Below, piece after piece: positions 19,573 to 31,223 of a DNA stretch of 64,000 nucleotides (positions are counted from its first letter, which is position 1; every line of letters begins with the position of its first letter). Location: contig NC_036454.1 in the NCBI RefSeq assembly GCF_002775205.1, positions 29,374,783 through 29,438,782 on the forward strand. The letters are read 5' to 3'. Both the position numbers and the translations under genes were made by a program. The notes under the pieces are model-generated. The model ran no database searches. It was not told where the DNA came from and was given only the letters and a program-made list of their open reading frames with translations. This DNA is from Xiphophorus maculatus (lineage: Eukaryota > Chordata > Actinopteri > Cyprinodontiformes > Poeciliidae).

Positions 19573-20262
19573 TTAGATCCAAATATAAAGCCTGTGCTGG
19601 TTTTCTCTCAGGTTTTCTGTTGCTTCTTCAAAAGCCTCTTTAATCAAACTCAGCGAATTCCACCGAGTCTGAAGACGGTTTCTGATAGTCGAGAGGATAT
19701 TTTTCTCAAATATCGGCGTCTGTGACTCCAGGAGGAGCAGGATGTTCTCTGCTTTGCTGCACTCCCTTATCAGGTCCTTGAAAATGGCCTTGCCCTGTCT
19801 TGCGATCCTTTCTGGGCTCATGCTGAGGACTTTGTCTTCAGTCTCAATCCAGAGTTTCTCAAACAGACAATCAACGATGGTATTACGTTTTTCTGGAGGG
19901 TAACCGCTCCGTCCCGATTTCTCGATAATCCTCTGGATCAGATCGCTCACTAAGCTTCTCATGGCCATTTTTCTGATGCTTACCTCCTCGGTCTCGCTTT
20001 GGTTTTCCTCCGGTTCGCTGATGGCCTCTGGTTCCAACTCCTGCACCTGAGAATCTTCAGTTATCTGGATCGGTGGGTCAAAGTTGTCCAGATCTGCGTT
20101 GTCTGACGGATCTTCAAGAGGAACAAAGGCCTCAACAGGCGACACTTCGTCAACCTGGACGCTCAGCGTCGGCTTACCTTCATCTGGAGAGGTTTCCGGT
20201 AGGTTCACTGGAGTAACCTTGGAAGAATATTTGGGAGCAAACTTGCTGAAAAACCTCTTCAT
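19573..20262 (-). CDS. Unrecognised intronless protein, array copy 2 (229 aa)
   Basis: Paralogue of the ORF at 9632-10312: ATG at 20262, TAA at 19573-19575. It differs by a 9-bp insertion near 20104-20112 that adds three residues in the acidic middle region (giving EDPSDNAD), by several substitutions such as H-to-Y and A-to-V near the N-terminus, and by few changes in the helical C-terminal half. The indel preserves frame. No function can be assigned. Confidence 0.62.
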   Translation of the reverse strand: MKRFFSKFAPKYSSKVTPVNLPETSPDEGKPTLSVQVDEVSPVEAFVPLEDPSDNADLDNFDPPIQITEDSQVQELEPEAISEPEENQSETEEVSIRKMAMRSLVSDLIQRIIEKSGRSGYPPEKRNTIVDCLFEKLWIETEDKVLSMSPERIARQGKAIFKDLIRECSKAENILLLLESQTPIFEKNILSTIRNRLQTRWNSLSLIKEAFEEATENLRENQHRLYIWI

Positions 20263-20345
20263 CTTCCCTGTCAACAGATCTGGGCTCTGCGGCGAACAAG
20301 TGCAAAGTGACGGACAGAGAAAAAGAAGGAGCAAATAAAGACCCT

Positions 20346-20375
20346 GCCTATGACGTCCGTCCACACGTCATAGGC
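20346..20375. promoter_or_regulatory. Palindromic CRE pair upstream of array ORF copy 2
   Basis: gcctatgacgt (20346-20356) and acgtcataggc (20365-20375) are perfect 11-bp inverted repeats around an 8-bp spacer, presenting two facing TGACGT sites. In copies 0 and 1 the right arm reads acgtaataggc, so the palindrome is imperfect there. Another CRE, tgacgtcc, follows near 20398. Likely part of the same CRE-type promoter; function inferred. Confidence 0.5.
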
Positions 20376-20508
20376 ATCAAACAGTCTGATGTCAGTCTGA
20401 CGTCCTCACGTTGCGTCAGCAGCCACTCTACTGCGCATGTCGCCTTCAGACTATCTATCCATTTCTATGTACAGTTGGGCTGCGGCGTCTGCAGCCATCA
20501 GGTTTCAG

Positions 20509-20958
20509 CTCAAACCTGCTGCTTGTTCATTTCTGACGGCTTATAGTTTGTCTACATGGATGCAGCTGCATCTTCATTTTTGCCCTGGTTGTGACCAAAA
20601 CAGGAAGAATTTATTTTTATTTGTCCTTTGCACGCCAATAAACCGCAACTTCGAGTTGCGGTTTATTGATTTTCATGAAGACGGACATTTTAGGAAAATC
20701 CCGTTCCGGTGTCCTTCTTGTTCACCACGTCCGTCTCATTTAGAGAAACTCTGCTCATCTCACGGAGAGCTGATGATTTTACCGGGAATAAAATCGCCTT
20801 ATTGTTGCTAGTTAGTAATATCGATGTTTCGGGGATTTTTCTCTCACCTGCATTTAATCCTTTCGGCTCATCAAGGCGGTGAGAGATGCGAGTTAGAATC
20901 ACTTATTTTATCAGGCTGTAAACTGACTGACGTCATGCTAGCTAATGCTAAACTTGTT
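20509..20958. other. Unique flank right of the array, with a hairpin
   Basis: First sequence not shared with the array. No gene is recognised. It contains a perfect 15-bp inverted repeat, caataaaccgcaact (20636-20650) and agttgcggtttattg (20654-20668), with a three-base centre. Short open frames here have no recognisable content. Confidence 0.6.
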
Positions 20959-21890
20959 CGTTTTTTTTTGTTTTTTTTTTAACTTTATTTACAGATAAAG
21001 AATATACAATTACAGACAGCAGTATGCTCGAGGTGCTGGGGTAACAAATCCATAGGATTCCATGAGAAAAAAGGAAAAGAAAAAAATAAAATAACATTTT
21101 ACAAATCAAATTCATCGCTTAAGGTTATAAGTTTCGTAGCTTTAGAGTTGGTGCACAATCTTAAAGAGTCCAATAAAACATCTTACATGAGCTCTAGAAA
21201 CAGTGAGGTTGGGTTTGTTTTTATCAAATTTACAGGCACTGAGCCAACAGAATAAGAAAGTTCAGAATATATTCTTTCCCAGACATACTGTTATTGGGAA
21301 TACCAAAGAAAACATGTTTAACATTCAAAGGAATAAGTATATTACATTTCTGACTGAAGAAAGTATTGAAGTCACACCAAAATGTTTTACTGAAAGAGCA
21401 TTTCCTAAAAAGGTGGGTTAATGTTTCCTGTTTGATGTGACAAAAGGAACAAAGAGGATCAATATTTGGAATATATTTAGTCAGAGCTGAATTTACAGGG
21501 AAAAGCCTGTGTAGAATTTTAAGAGACGCCTCTCGTACTTTATTTGAGACAAAAGACTTTCTTGGCAATAACCACGTTTGTTCCCAATCAATATCTGTAT
21601 AGAGATTGTTCCAAAAAAAGATTGAAGCAGGTTTGCTAATAGTATTCTTCTGGATTATTTCTCTAATATGTTTACTTCCAGTTTTAATACCACGGAAAGG
21701 ATCTGAATTACCAATAAATAACTCTGGAAATCTGGGATATTGGACATGGGCTGCGCCTGAGGTTGATGTGAGAAATTTCAAACCTGCTGGACTAGCATCG
21801 GAAACAACAGCAAATTCTTTAGGGGTCACAGGGAATTTATATTTACAAAGAAATTCACCATAATTAAATAACCAATTGTTCGTTCAACAG
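20959..21890 (-). mobile_element. 5'-truncated L1-clade LINE
   Basis: Minus-strand frame 21230-21829 encodes the C-terminal part of an ORF2: hydrophobic and basic blocks followed by a Cys/His zinc motif (CSFCHIKQETLTHLF, then CSFSKTFW), typical after the reverse transcriptase of L1-clade elements. The 3' end is marked by a T-rich tract (A tail on the minus strand) at 20959-20981. The reverse transcriptase and endonuclease are missing, so it is a dead-on-arrival copy. It is related in layout to, but distinct from, the longer L1 at 39026-61729. Confidence 0.75.
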
Positions 21891-22117
21891 TGTCCCCATT
21901 AATACAAACCTGTGTGTGAGTGTGTGTGATGGTCCATCCTGCTCCTCTCAGTGATCAATTTGAGGAAAAAAATAATAAAATTCAAATGTTACTAACAGAG
22001 TGATGAGTGTTGGTCCTCTGTGCACAAACACAAACAGAAACCCAACGTCCATGTTGGATTCAGTTGTGCTACAATAGCCACTTAGTGTGTGTGTGTGTGT
22101 GTTTTGACTTGGCAAGG

Positions 22118-23276
22118 CAACTTTATTTATGTAGCACCTTTCAGAAAAAGACAATTCAAAGTGCTTGTACAAGAAAATTAAAAACAGAAGAAAAAAAAAT
22201 CAAGCAGATTAGAAATAAACAAAATAAACATTACAATTTTGAATATAAGAAATGAATAGAACAAAAAAATTAAACAAAATTTAAGAGTAGGCAATGTCTA
22301 ATAAGAAGGTTTTTAACCTTGCTTTAAATAAACTCACGGTGGGGGCAGCCTTACAGAGAGCAGGAAGATTATTCCAGAGTGTTGGAGCATAAAAACTCAA
22401 AGCTGTTTAGTTCTGATTCTCGGAATAGTTAGTAGGTTTGATTCTGATGATCTTAAAGGTCTGAGTGGTATACAGGGTTGAAGAAGATCCGAAATGTAGT
22501 CTGGGTTTCTATTATGAAGTGCTTTGTAAACCATTAAGGAGATTTTAAGTTCTATTCTTTGAGCAACAGCCAGTGCAGGGATCTTAGAACTGGACTGATG
22601 TGCTGATCTCTTTTTGTTTTAGTTAGGACTCTTGCAGCAGCATTCTGGAGAAGCTGGAGCTCTCTTATTGCTTTTTTTTGATAATCCAGTAAAAATGCCA
22701 TTGCAGTAATCGAGCCTACTAAAAACAAAGGCATGAACTAATTTTTCAGAATCTTGTGGGGACATGAGTCGTGTAATTTTAGCAATATTTTTTAGATGGT
22801 ATTATGATGTTTTTATGATAAATTTGATGTGGTTATTAAAGTTCAGATCAGGATCCATGATCACCCCCAGATTCTTGGCTTTGTCAGAGCATTTTAATCC
22901 AACAGACTGAAGGTGGGTGATTATATTTAATCTATGCTCTGTTGGTCCAAACACTAATATTTCAGTTTTGTTTTTATTTAGTTGGAGAAAATTTTGGCCC
23001 ATCCAGACATTAATCTGCTCAATACATTTAGTGAGTATTTGAACCTGACTGTAATCTCCCGGTGAAAGACTAATGTATAGCTGTGTGTCATCGGCATAAT
23101 TGTGGTATTCTATCTTATTATTTCGTATAATTTGAATTAATGGAAGCATATAGATATTGAAAAGAAGCGGGCCCAGGATGGATCCTTGGGGAACTCCATA
23201 GGTAATTTTGTTCAGTTTGGATTTAATCATGTTGACTCTAATCAGGATTTGCCTATGGCCTCTGAAAAGCTTAATA
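22118..23276 (-). mobile_element. 5'-truncated L2-type LINE
   Basis: Minus-strand fragments encode the reverse transcriptase catalytic region: YGVPQGSILGPLLFNIYML, then YADDTQLY near 23100, then LQLNKNKTEILVFGP (within 22802-23230). A C-terminal piece follows, with NAAARVL...LHWLL (22552-22734). These are hallmarks of the CR1/L2 group abundant in fish. The 3' terminal part near 22118-22170 is the familiar ggcaaggcaactttatttat tail. Stops and frameshifts break it, and the endonuclease is absent. Confidence 0.75.
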
Positions 23277-23321
23277 CCAAGTAAATGCTTAATATATAAA
23301 GCATATTAAGCATTTACTTGG
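23277..23321. repeat. Perfect 19-bp inverted repeat
   Basis: ccaagtaaatgcttaatat (23277-23295) and its exact reverse complement (23303-23321) surround a 7-base loop. It sits immediately beyond the LINE remnant and downstream of the tetraspanin stop, so it may lie in that gene's 3' UTR or be a MITE end. Confidence 0.75.
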
Positions 23322-23638
23322 TGAGAACTGATTAGAAAATTCCAGATTCAAAGTCGCCTTAGCAACGTCTCTGTTGCAGAGAGACGGCATATTCATGCAT
23401 ATTCATTTTGTGCTTCAGCATTAAGAGGTGCTACATGTCAGAGGAGCTTTTAAAATCAGCAAAGTGATGACATTTGGAATATGGACCATACTGGAAACTC
23501 AAAACCCATAATTAGAACTACTGTACACTACCATCCCTCCCGTGTGTTATTTTTCTGGGGGACAGGCAGCACTTTAATAGACTCCAGATGACCTTGTTGG
23601 CGTGAACGATGTCCTAAGTTGGTCCACGGAGTGTTTTC

Positions 23639-26600
23639 TCACTTGTAGCCCAGTCCTCTTCGCCTGAAGTGGCAGAACAGAGGGACGGTGACGCTCAGGC
23701 ACACGAACTGGAAACAAAGACGACGAGGACGCTGATGAAGCTGCACCCAATCACGGCTCGCATCATTTCAAAGCATGAGGTGAAAACTAGACAGCAATTT
23801 CTAGAAATTCATTTAGCTAGACTGTACAATTAATACAAGGTGCACTTTCTTTCTAGCAACAGCAAAAGACGACAACCAAGGTCAGCGAACAGGATCTTCT
23901 AACTCAACACCTGGGTGTGTCTTTGTGATGTTCATCATAACTTTGGTGCCATAAACAAGGATTTCTCTGACCTCATGGTTACTTTAGACACCTGGTGACT
24001 GAAGTTAGCTAAGATCGAGTGGAGGCTGAGAAATAGAAAGTTGCATTTCCTCATAGATATGGTAAGGGCTGTTGTAGAGTTTCTGCACATTGCAGGTTGC
24101 ATGTGGACAGTTGGGATTGATTGTTTGCTTTTCCTTTGATTAAACTGAGAAAAACACACCCTGTAGTTGCTACATTCAAGGCATCCGACAGGGATGCGTA
24201 TATTTTGATTAGTCCATGTGGTTTTCACGGTTACAAACAGGACCAGTGACCTGGACACTGGCATCAATACGCTTCTATGTGCATTCATAAAGCCAACGCA
24301 TGATTATGGAAACGGGGACGCTGAATGAACCGTACCTGAATCATGAACATGGCGACCACTCCTGACGCAGTGCTGAGGTAGTTTGTAGCAAACCAGTTCC
24401 TGAGTTTCACCAGGCAGCCCTGCAGGTCCAAGCACACAGGAGGCTTTATTCCTGCAGACCTGCAGCTTTACCAGTGAAACGGAGGGAGCTGCCTCTGAAA
24501 GCTACACAAAGTCACTAGATACACCAAACAAAGTTAGTTGTGTTTTTTTTCCCTATATGATCTTAGGATCGGGTTTTAAGCTCCTACAAGTTTCAAGGTT
24601 TCTCTTTTTTTTTTTTTTCCCCTCCAGTTTTGTCTGCAGGGATACTTTAGTGAACACAGTTCCTGATTCGAACACTGCAGCTCACTTTGCTTTTATTTAC
24701 TTCTGCTGTGACTTTCGTCCCGCTACGTTCACATCCAAATACAGAACTGAAAGGTTGCAGACTTTTGTGTTTTTGATTTGAGTTAAAATGCTACAGAGGT
24801 TTAGATGATAAACACCTTTTTCACATCATAGATACAGAAAAAAAAAAAAAAAAAAAATTGGACCAAATACAAAAAGCAGCTTTAAACTAATTATTCATTC
24901 CCTCCTGCCTGGCAGCTCTTTATTGAGCACATTTGGACCAAAATACCCCAACCCTTCCTCTGTCAATCAGAACTACCCTGTTGTCTGCAATAAATCTGCT
25001 TAGTGACAACCTACGCTGCTTTACAAAAAGCATAAAGACCTCCTGAACTTTTCCCTTCGTCTCATTTCATCCACAAACGTCAGAGGAGTTTATTGTGGTC
25101 TGTGTGGAAAAACCAACACAGAGCAAAACCTGATGATGAAGCGGAAAAAAAAAAAAAAAGAGACGAAAATGTTTGGCAAATAAACATTTGAAAATGATTT
25201 TTGTGCATTTGTATTTTCTTCTTCTCTTTTTGCTCGTCACAGTGAATCATCTGTCTCTGTTTGTAAAAAAATAAAATAAAAAATTAAACAGTGTGTACAC
25301 ATTTTTAGCCGTTGTGCATTATGCATAATAGCAGTGCGGTTTCTTTTCTTTTTTGACTACTCTCATGTTTTTCCTACCCTGCTTGGTTTCTCCAATTGCT
25401 TTGTTAAATAACAATCTTTAAAATGTTTTTTTTTAAAAAAACCAAAAAGTGGTGAACTGGAGCTGGGCCTCGCTAGTATTGTCCTCGTCTCAAATGTATG
25501 TTCAGCAAAACTCTCTGCAGAATGTCTTCATGAGACGTAATGAAGACATTTCAGACTGATCTCCTGACCCACATCCCGCTCATGTTAGTGAGTTCGTGCC
25601 GTGAATCACCTCCTGCCAGTTGGGCTGGTCAGCAATGTTGCAGGGATCCTTGGTGCAGCAGGACAGCGGCGCTTTCCCCTTCCAGTCATCTGGGCCGTGA
25701 ACTCCACAGCACTTAAACTGGAGAGAGGAGGAGTTAATGTCGCCACGGGAACCACAGTAGAAGCTGCTGCCTTTAAGCTGCAAAACACGACTGACATTCA
25801 GTCAAAGTTTTAAAAAAAAAAGAAAGAAAGAAAGAAAGGAAAAAGAAAGTTGGCCCCCCTCAATACCTCTGGGCTCTTTCTGGTTTTCATACATCAAGTG
25901 TTTCTCAGGTCTCTTCATTTTATAGCACACAGAAAGGTGAGCTGTTCAGGGACGTTGTTCTACGCAGTCATGAGAGAAGGTTGAAGACATTTTTAGAAGT
26001 CGGCGAAGGCCAGAAAACGTATCAATTAATCTCTAAAATTGACAGAAGGTGGATTTTCACCATGACTGCGGCCATGCAATTTCTTTGGTGATAAGTTTCA
26101 GAAAAGCGTTGCTAGAGTTGACCAGAATTTAACTTTAGCCGGAGACAGATTTCTGATTTCTCCTGTTTTCATATAAAGACGTAGAATATTTAAAAGAAAA
26201 TTTCAATTGATCTAAAATATCTATACGATGAGTGAATTATTGGCGTTCATTCTATATTACGTACCAAAGCACCCGACGACTACATTACTGCTTTCACATT
26301 TTAGCATCACACAAAAATCACATTTATTTCATCATAACCCACCAAAGTCCATTTTCTGGATTGAATATTTTATTAACAATTTCATTAATAAACTGAACTT
26401 GACTGCATTGATTTCTCATTAGGATCAGGTTGGAATGGAGGAGAGTTCGACTGAATTGACTTTGGGGTTTTTTTTTGTAAAATGCCTTGAGGCAACCTGT
26501 TGTTAACTGGCTCTATATTAATAAGATTGAATTAAAGTGAACCGGGTGTTATTACAGTGATAAAGAAACCTTTTTAGTACAGCTTTTTAATCAATGTGCT

Positions 26601-29600
26601 AAAAAGGTGCACTCCATAAAATGGTTGTTAAGGGTCTATTACTGTCACTTAGTCAAAATTTGTGACAACCGATGCAGCGTCAAGAAACGCTGTTGCAGTC
26701 GGACCTTCCAGATATGTATTTTCATAAACAGAGACATTAAAATGAGTGGTTTATCATTTACCAGGTACTGGACGGCATCAAAATCCTTCTTAATGGTTTT
26801 GTTCCCCTCTGGGCCGGACTCCATGTAGACGTCCAAGCTGCGGGTCAGGTCCTTCTCAAAGTATGTGTCGATCTGTTCAAGACAAAGGCCAACATGGCAG
26901 TCAGGACAACATGCTGCATGTAGGAAAGGTGAAGGGAGCCTTCACTTGCGTCTGTGGTCACAGTGATGGACAACCATTTTTTCGGGGGGGGGGGGAATGT
27001 GCATGCAGTGGTGGTTTTGATATGGGCAGTTGCCCAGGGCACCTTCCGAAAGGGTTGAGGCACAAAGTCACAATTTCTTGAGTGATTTCCAAAAGTTTCT
27101 GCAATAATAAACAAAATGTGTCTCAAGTTCCCATCACTTTCCTTAGCAATTAAATTCAATGTATGCAGTAAGACTAGCCGGGTGTTACTAGTGCTGACCA
27201 TTGTCTTTGTAGCGTGTAACCCTGACCGGTTCTGGTCGCTAGTCTTTGTAGAATTGTTGTAATTCAGCTGCACTGGAGGGCTTTCCAGCATCAACAGCCT
27301 TCTTTTAAGGTCATATCACTGCATTTAAATAGTATTCAGGTCAGGACTTTGACTAGGCCACTTCAAAGTCTTCATCTTGTTTTTCTTTAGGTGCACTTGC
27401 TACTGTGTTTTGGATCAAGGTCCTGCTGAAGAACCCAAGCTGGTCTCAGCTCCAGGTCAACCACAGATAGCCGGCTGCAATATTCTTCACCTTGGTTTCC
27501 TGCACATTTTGATGAGATTATGTTTTTTTTTTTGTTGTTTTGTTTTTAAATAAAAACATTGATTTTGAACAAATGCAAACCTCTTATTGCAACCAGTCTG
27601 CTAATGAGGTCGACAGAGATGGAGTGACATCAGCTGGAGTCTGTCACGCCGTCTGATCTTATGACTGAAGTCCGGTCAGTGCTGCTCGTTTTCAGGGAGC
27701 AGTACTTAAATTCCTTCCTATCTTGTCGGCCTCTTCACAGCCAGGTACGGAGCTGCTAGTGAGACTGGATCCAAATCAACCATTTATTGCATCGTCTCCA
27801 TAGAACTTCATGGAGATCGGCTCAACTCCTCAGGTTGTTGCGTTGAGGGGTAAAAAAAAAAAAAGTTTTTATTCCTGTTGCTATGAATACGTATGTGGAA
27901 GATTCTACAGGTCAGGACAGGATGACTGGGTCAGCCTCTGATGTGGTAATCACTGTCTGAGCCGGCACCGATAACACACTCAGCTGGAGCGCAAACAACC
28001 CCTGGACACACACACACACACACACACACTAAATACACGGAGAGCAGAATTCTCTCCAGGCATTTCTCAGTCAATCTCAATGATAATGATAATGAAGTGT
28101 GTCAAAGGAGTAGCTATTACAGAAAACCTACTGAGGACTGACCCGCCGTTGTAATGTCACTGACACATTATTTGTCTTGTATGAAACCGAGTCTGATTGT
28201 TTTAGTTGTTTTTTTTAAGGAGGAAAACGGTGGATTTCTCAAACATGCATGAAAGAATCAGAGCAACACTCCCAAGTTTCTGACGAGGGAATAAAATAAC
28301 GTCATGCGAAGCTCAAACAAGTCAATTTTACATGACATTAGAGCTGTAAAATTGGCAAAAACTATATTCCCATCAGTCTCAAAACTGTCCACAATGGCAA
28401 TGGGTTTTTGGCAGTCAATGAATATTTTGATGCGACTCCAGCCTTTTCGTTGAATCCATGCACATCTGATCTGTGCACCAACCTAAAGGAGATGGGGATG
28501 ATCATAAAAGCAAAAGTATTCAAGTTTAAAAAATCATAACATTTGTTTTAGATCACAAAAAATGTATAGTTTTGGTGGCGACAGTAATCTTAAGGCTGTT
28601 TCAGCACACTTGATCAGAAAAGACATCAGAGCAGATTCCCTACCAGACATATGAATACCAGAAGTCTCCCACCTCTCTGTTGTAGACGAAGAACACACAG
28701 GCCATGGCCAGCTCCACCAGCATCAGGACGAACAGTAGAACATAAAACTGGGACACAGAAAGTCAGGTCGTTTTTTGAAGCGTCTCATTTGGCCATTCAG
28801 TGAATTCAGCCCACTCAGACAGTAAACGCCACGTCTCCTCCCACTCACAGTGATGAGCATGCAGCGGTTCTCCCTCATGCCTCCCAGCACTCCCAGGTAA
28901 CAAACGCAGGTGACGATGGCACCGGTCACCACGAGCGCGTTGGCCGGGTAGATGGGCCAGAAGGTGGTGACCAGAGAGGCGAACTTGGAGTGCGTCGTCT
29001 GGAATTCCCCGAACGCCACCACCAAGGCTCCACACAGCTCCAGGGGAGGCAAGAGAGACGAGGCAAAGCTCACATTATGAGAGTCGGACGTTCAGCTGTG
29101 TGAGACTGGGCCTCAATCTGTCTAACAACCTTTATGGACACCAGCAAAGACAACCTCTCCACTTAATAGAAGATGCACAAAACAAGCATGCAGAGTCCTG
29201 GACAGGCTACACAACACAGACCTGGATTTTCATCTCCAACCTTAATTCCAATGAAGTTGGGACGTTGGGGAAAAAAGAACATAAACAAACAGAGAATATA
29301 ATGGTTTGCAAATCCCCGCTCAGTGGAATTCACTACAAAGAGAAGATGTTCAGTGTTCAAAGGGATGAGCTTCATATTATCCATTTAATGACGCCTGCAA
29401 CACGTTGTAATGTCACTCCGGGTCGCCAGGTGGAGCTGCCGATGAAAATTCAGATTGGAACTGGGATACGTTCCAAAACTTGCACGTGTTCATACATTCA
29501 TTTTTGTAGTAGATGATAAACTTTCCTTAATGTTTCATATGAACTATTTAAAAAAATATATAAATTATGTGGGTTAGCTGGAGATAGGCACCAGCACCTC

Positions 29601-30315
29601 CTGACCCCACTAGGGACAAGGGTGCAAGAAAATGGATGGATGGATAAATGATGTGGTTGAGAAGTAAACTGGTCCCTCTGGTGACATACTTATGAGATAT
29701 TTTTATTCAATTAATTTCAGGCTTGTAGGCATTTATTTAATGAATAACTCAGAAGTTGGTGCCCAAGATAAGAAAAATAACTAAACTAATTAAGTATGCA
29801 TAGAAAAAGAAAACTAGAAATCTGCATTATTAAACACCAAGAAACATGAGAAGAAAATACTTTAATACTGATTTGGAGTTCAGTGAGTTAGACTTTAATG
29901 GATTCATGACACAATGATGGAAAGTTTGCTACTTACATTTCAAAACGTGTATAAAATATATTAAAGCTGCACCCAGCCACAGTCTAGTTCACTTCCTTAG
30001 TTTGCCAGTTTGTATTTAATTTCTTTTTCCTTAATATTTTGTACATAACTATTTCCTAAAGCCGCTGATATCAGTTTATCGTTTCATGAATTACTTTAAG
30101 TCTGAAAAACACCAACATCTTATTTATATTTCATAGCACTTGTCTTTTTGACAACAGGATCACACAGCACAGCAACCCATGTTAGGACTACAAAGTCACG
30201 ATCTTTGAAGCAAAAAAAAGACACGACAATCCTAATATAGTCAGAAATACAAATTTACGTGCGTGTGTATCTGTGTCACTCTGTGACAGAGAGGACGACC
30301 GGATCTAACCAGCCG

Positions 30316-30346
<31 letters not shown>

Positions 30347-30427
30347 GTGCCCTCACCACCTTACCCAGCAGAGGAAGTGGAGAGACACCACCAGACTTTT
30401 CAGACAGCCGACGCAGGAGCTATTCAT
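23639..30427 (-). CDS. Tetraspanin (complete, seven coding exons, 232 aa)
   Basis: Exons on the minus strand, 5' to 3': 30365-30427 (ATG, MNSSCVGCLKSL), 28849-29037, 28673-28747, 26762-26872, 25610-25717, 24336-24419 and 23639-23707 (ends LGYK, TGA). Every intron is GT-AG and all junctions are phase 0, giving 21+63+25+37+36+28+22 codons. Four hydrophobic segments, a small first loop, and a large second loop with the diagnostic CCG (FKCCGVHG), a second CC (LSCC), DPC and GC give the six-cysteine tetraspanin pattern. There is one likely N-glycosylation site (NKT) in that loop. Tetraspanins organise partner receptors and integrins into membrane microdomains. I could not settle which subfamily this is. 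It lies upstream of lman2l in the same orientation, separated by 5.5 kb. Introns contain only repeats. Confidence 0.9.
25808..25848. repeat. (GAAA)n microsatellite
   Basis: A-run followed by gaaagaaagaaagaaagg in a tetraspanin intron. Confidence 0.8.
26440..26545 (+). repeat. Interspersed-repeat 3' tail
   Basis: The run tgtaaaatgccttgaggcaac...tctatattaataagattgaatt resembles the short 3' tail of common fish LINE/SINE copies that end in a gaatt-type repeat. No coding part remains. Intronic in the tetraspanin gene. Confidence 0.4.
27300..27480. repeat. Degraded DNA-transposon fragment
   Basis: The phrase ggactttgactaggccacttcaaag together with the ggatcaaggtcctgctgaagaac block recurs in fish genomes as part of old Tc1-like composite repeats. 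A related phrase occurs at 38070 in this window. Intronic and non-coding. Confidence 0.4.
28005..28030. repeat. (CA)n microsatellite
   Basis: About 13 CA units inside a tetraspanin intron. Confidence 0.9.
29240..29650. repeat. Fish interspersed-repeat relics in tetraspanin intron 1
   Basis: Two recognisable phrases: aattccaatgaagttgggacg...tggtttgcaaatcc...cactacaaagag (29240-29400), an old DNA-transposon remnant seen widely in teleosts, and ggttagctggagataggcaccagcacctcc...gatggatggataaatg (29572-29650), a common repeat tail. The plus-strand frame across 29100-29516 is part of this repeat and not a gene. Confidence 0.5.
30318..30346. repeat. (GT)n microsatellite next to tetraspanin exon 1
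   Basis: About 14 GT units just inside intron 1, roughly 20 bp from the donor of the first coding exon. Confidence 0.9.
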
Positions 30428-31196
30428 CCTTCTTCTTCTAGCTGTGAGGAGGAAAAAATACAACACACACACACTTGTCTTTAAGATCTGTATAGGTGGA
30501 GCTGTGGCCCCATTCAGCCGAGTGTTTACAGGACTCTGCTGTTTGATATGGCAACACTGAGCCATGAGCCACAATGGACCCCCTTGTTGGCCGTGTTAAT
30601 CATTATTATCTGCTCTTATCGCCAGATGAACTTTTTGTCACAAGTTTCAGACTCGGTTAGCTGGAAGCAGCTTCAGCTTCCCGATTCTCAGCAGCCTGAA
30701 AATGTAATCAAGACTTTTCCCGCAGGGATTATTTGAAACGTGCCCGTCAGTTCTTCAGTTTTCATAATAACTGAAAATATAGTAAATCAGAAGTCATAGG
30801 AAAACTTATGTAAAAAGCTTACCTTAATTACAGGGAAATATCCAGTAATGTCCAAGCGACTGGGAAGTTAATTTGACGTTCCCAGCATTCCAAAGAATAA
30901 CTGAGATCAGGCAGGAACGGCAGGAGTTAAAGCAGGAGGAGCGGAGGGGAGGGGGGGGGGGCATGGCTGAGTTTTATCAACTAATATTTACAGAAGCAAC
31001 AATAAAGAGAAGGAGGTGGAAGGAGAGTGGGAGGGCAGCACATAGTTACACTGCTAACCTCCAGCAGGGCTGAATGAAGGCTTCTGTTGCTGTGTGTGTG
31101 TTGATGTGTTCAGAGATGCTGAGTTAAGCTAGGGGTCAGGGGTCACTGATCAGTCTGAAGTAAACAGAATGAATGATCTGCAACTAGACCAGATCA

Positions 31197-31223
31197 TTGC
31201 TCTAGAATCTGATTCTAGAGCAA
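31197..31223. repeat. Perfect 13-bp palindrome
   Basis: ttgctctagaatc, one central t, gattctagagcaa. The words gatctg/cagatc around it make a longer imperfect dyad, so it is probably the centre of a small palindromic MITE. Confidence 0.6.

Noticed and set aside
29100-29516. 138-codon plus-strand ORF in tetraspanin intron 1
   Set aside because: Falls in a widely repeated fish transposon remnant; no protein similarity recognised.
30948-30962. G-run as a possible quadruplex regulator
   Set aside because: A single run without the other three G-tracts needed.
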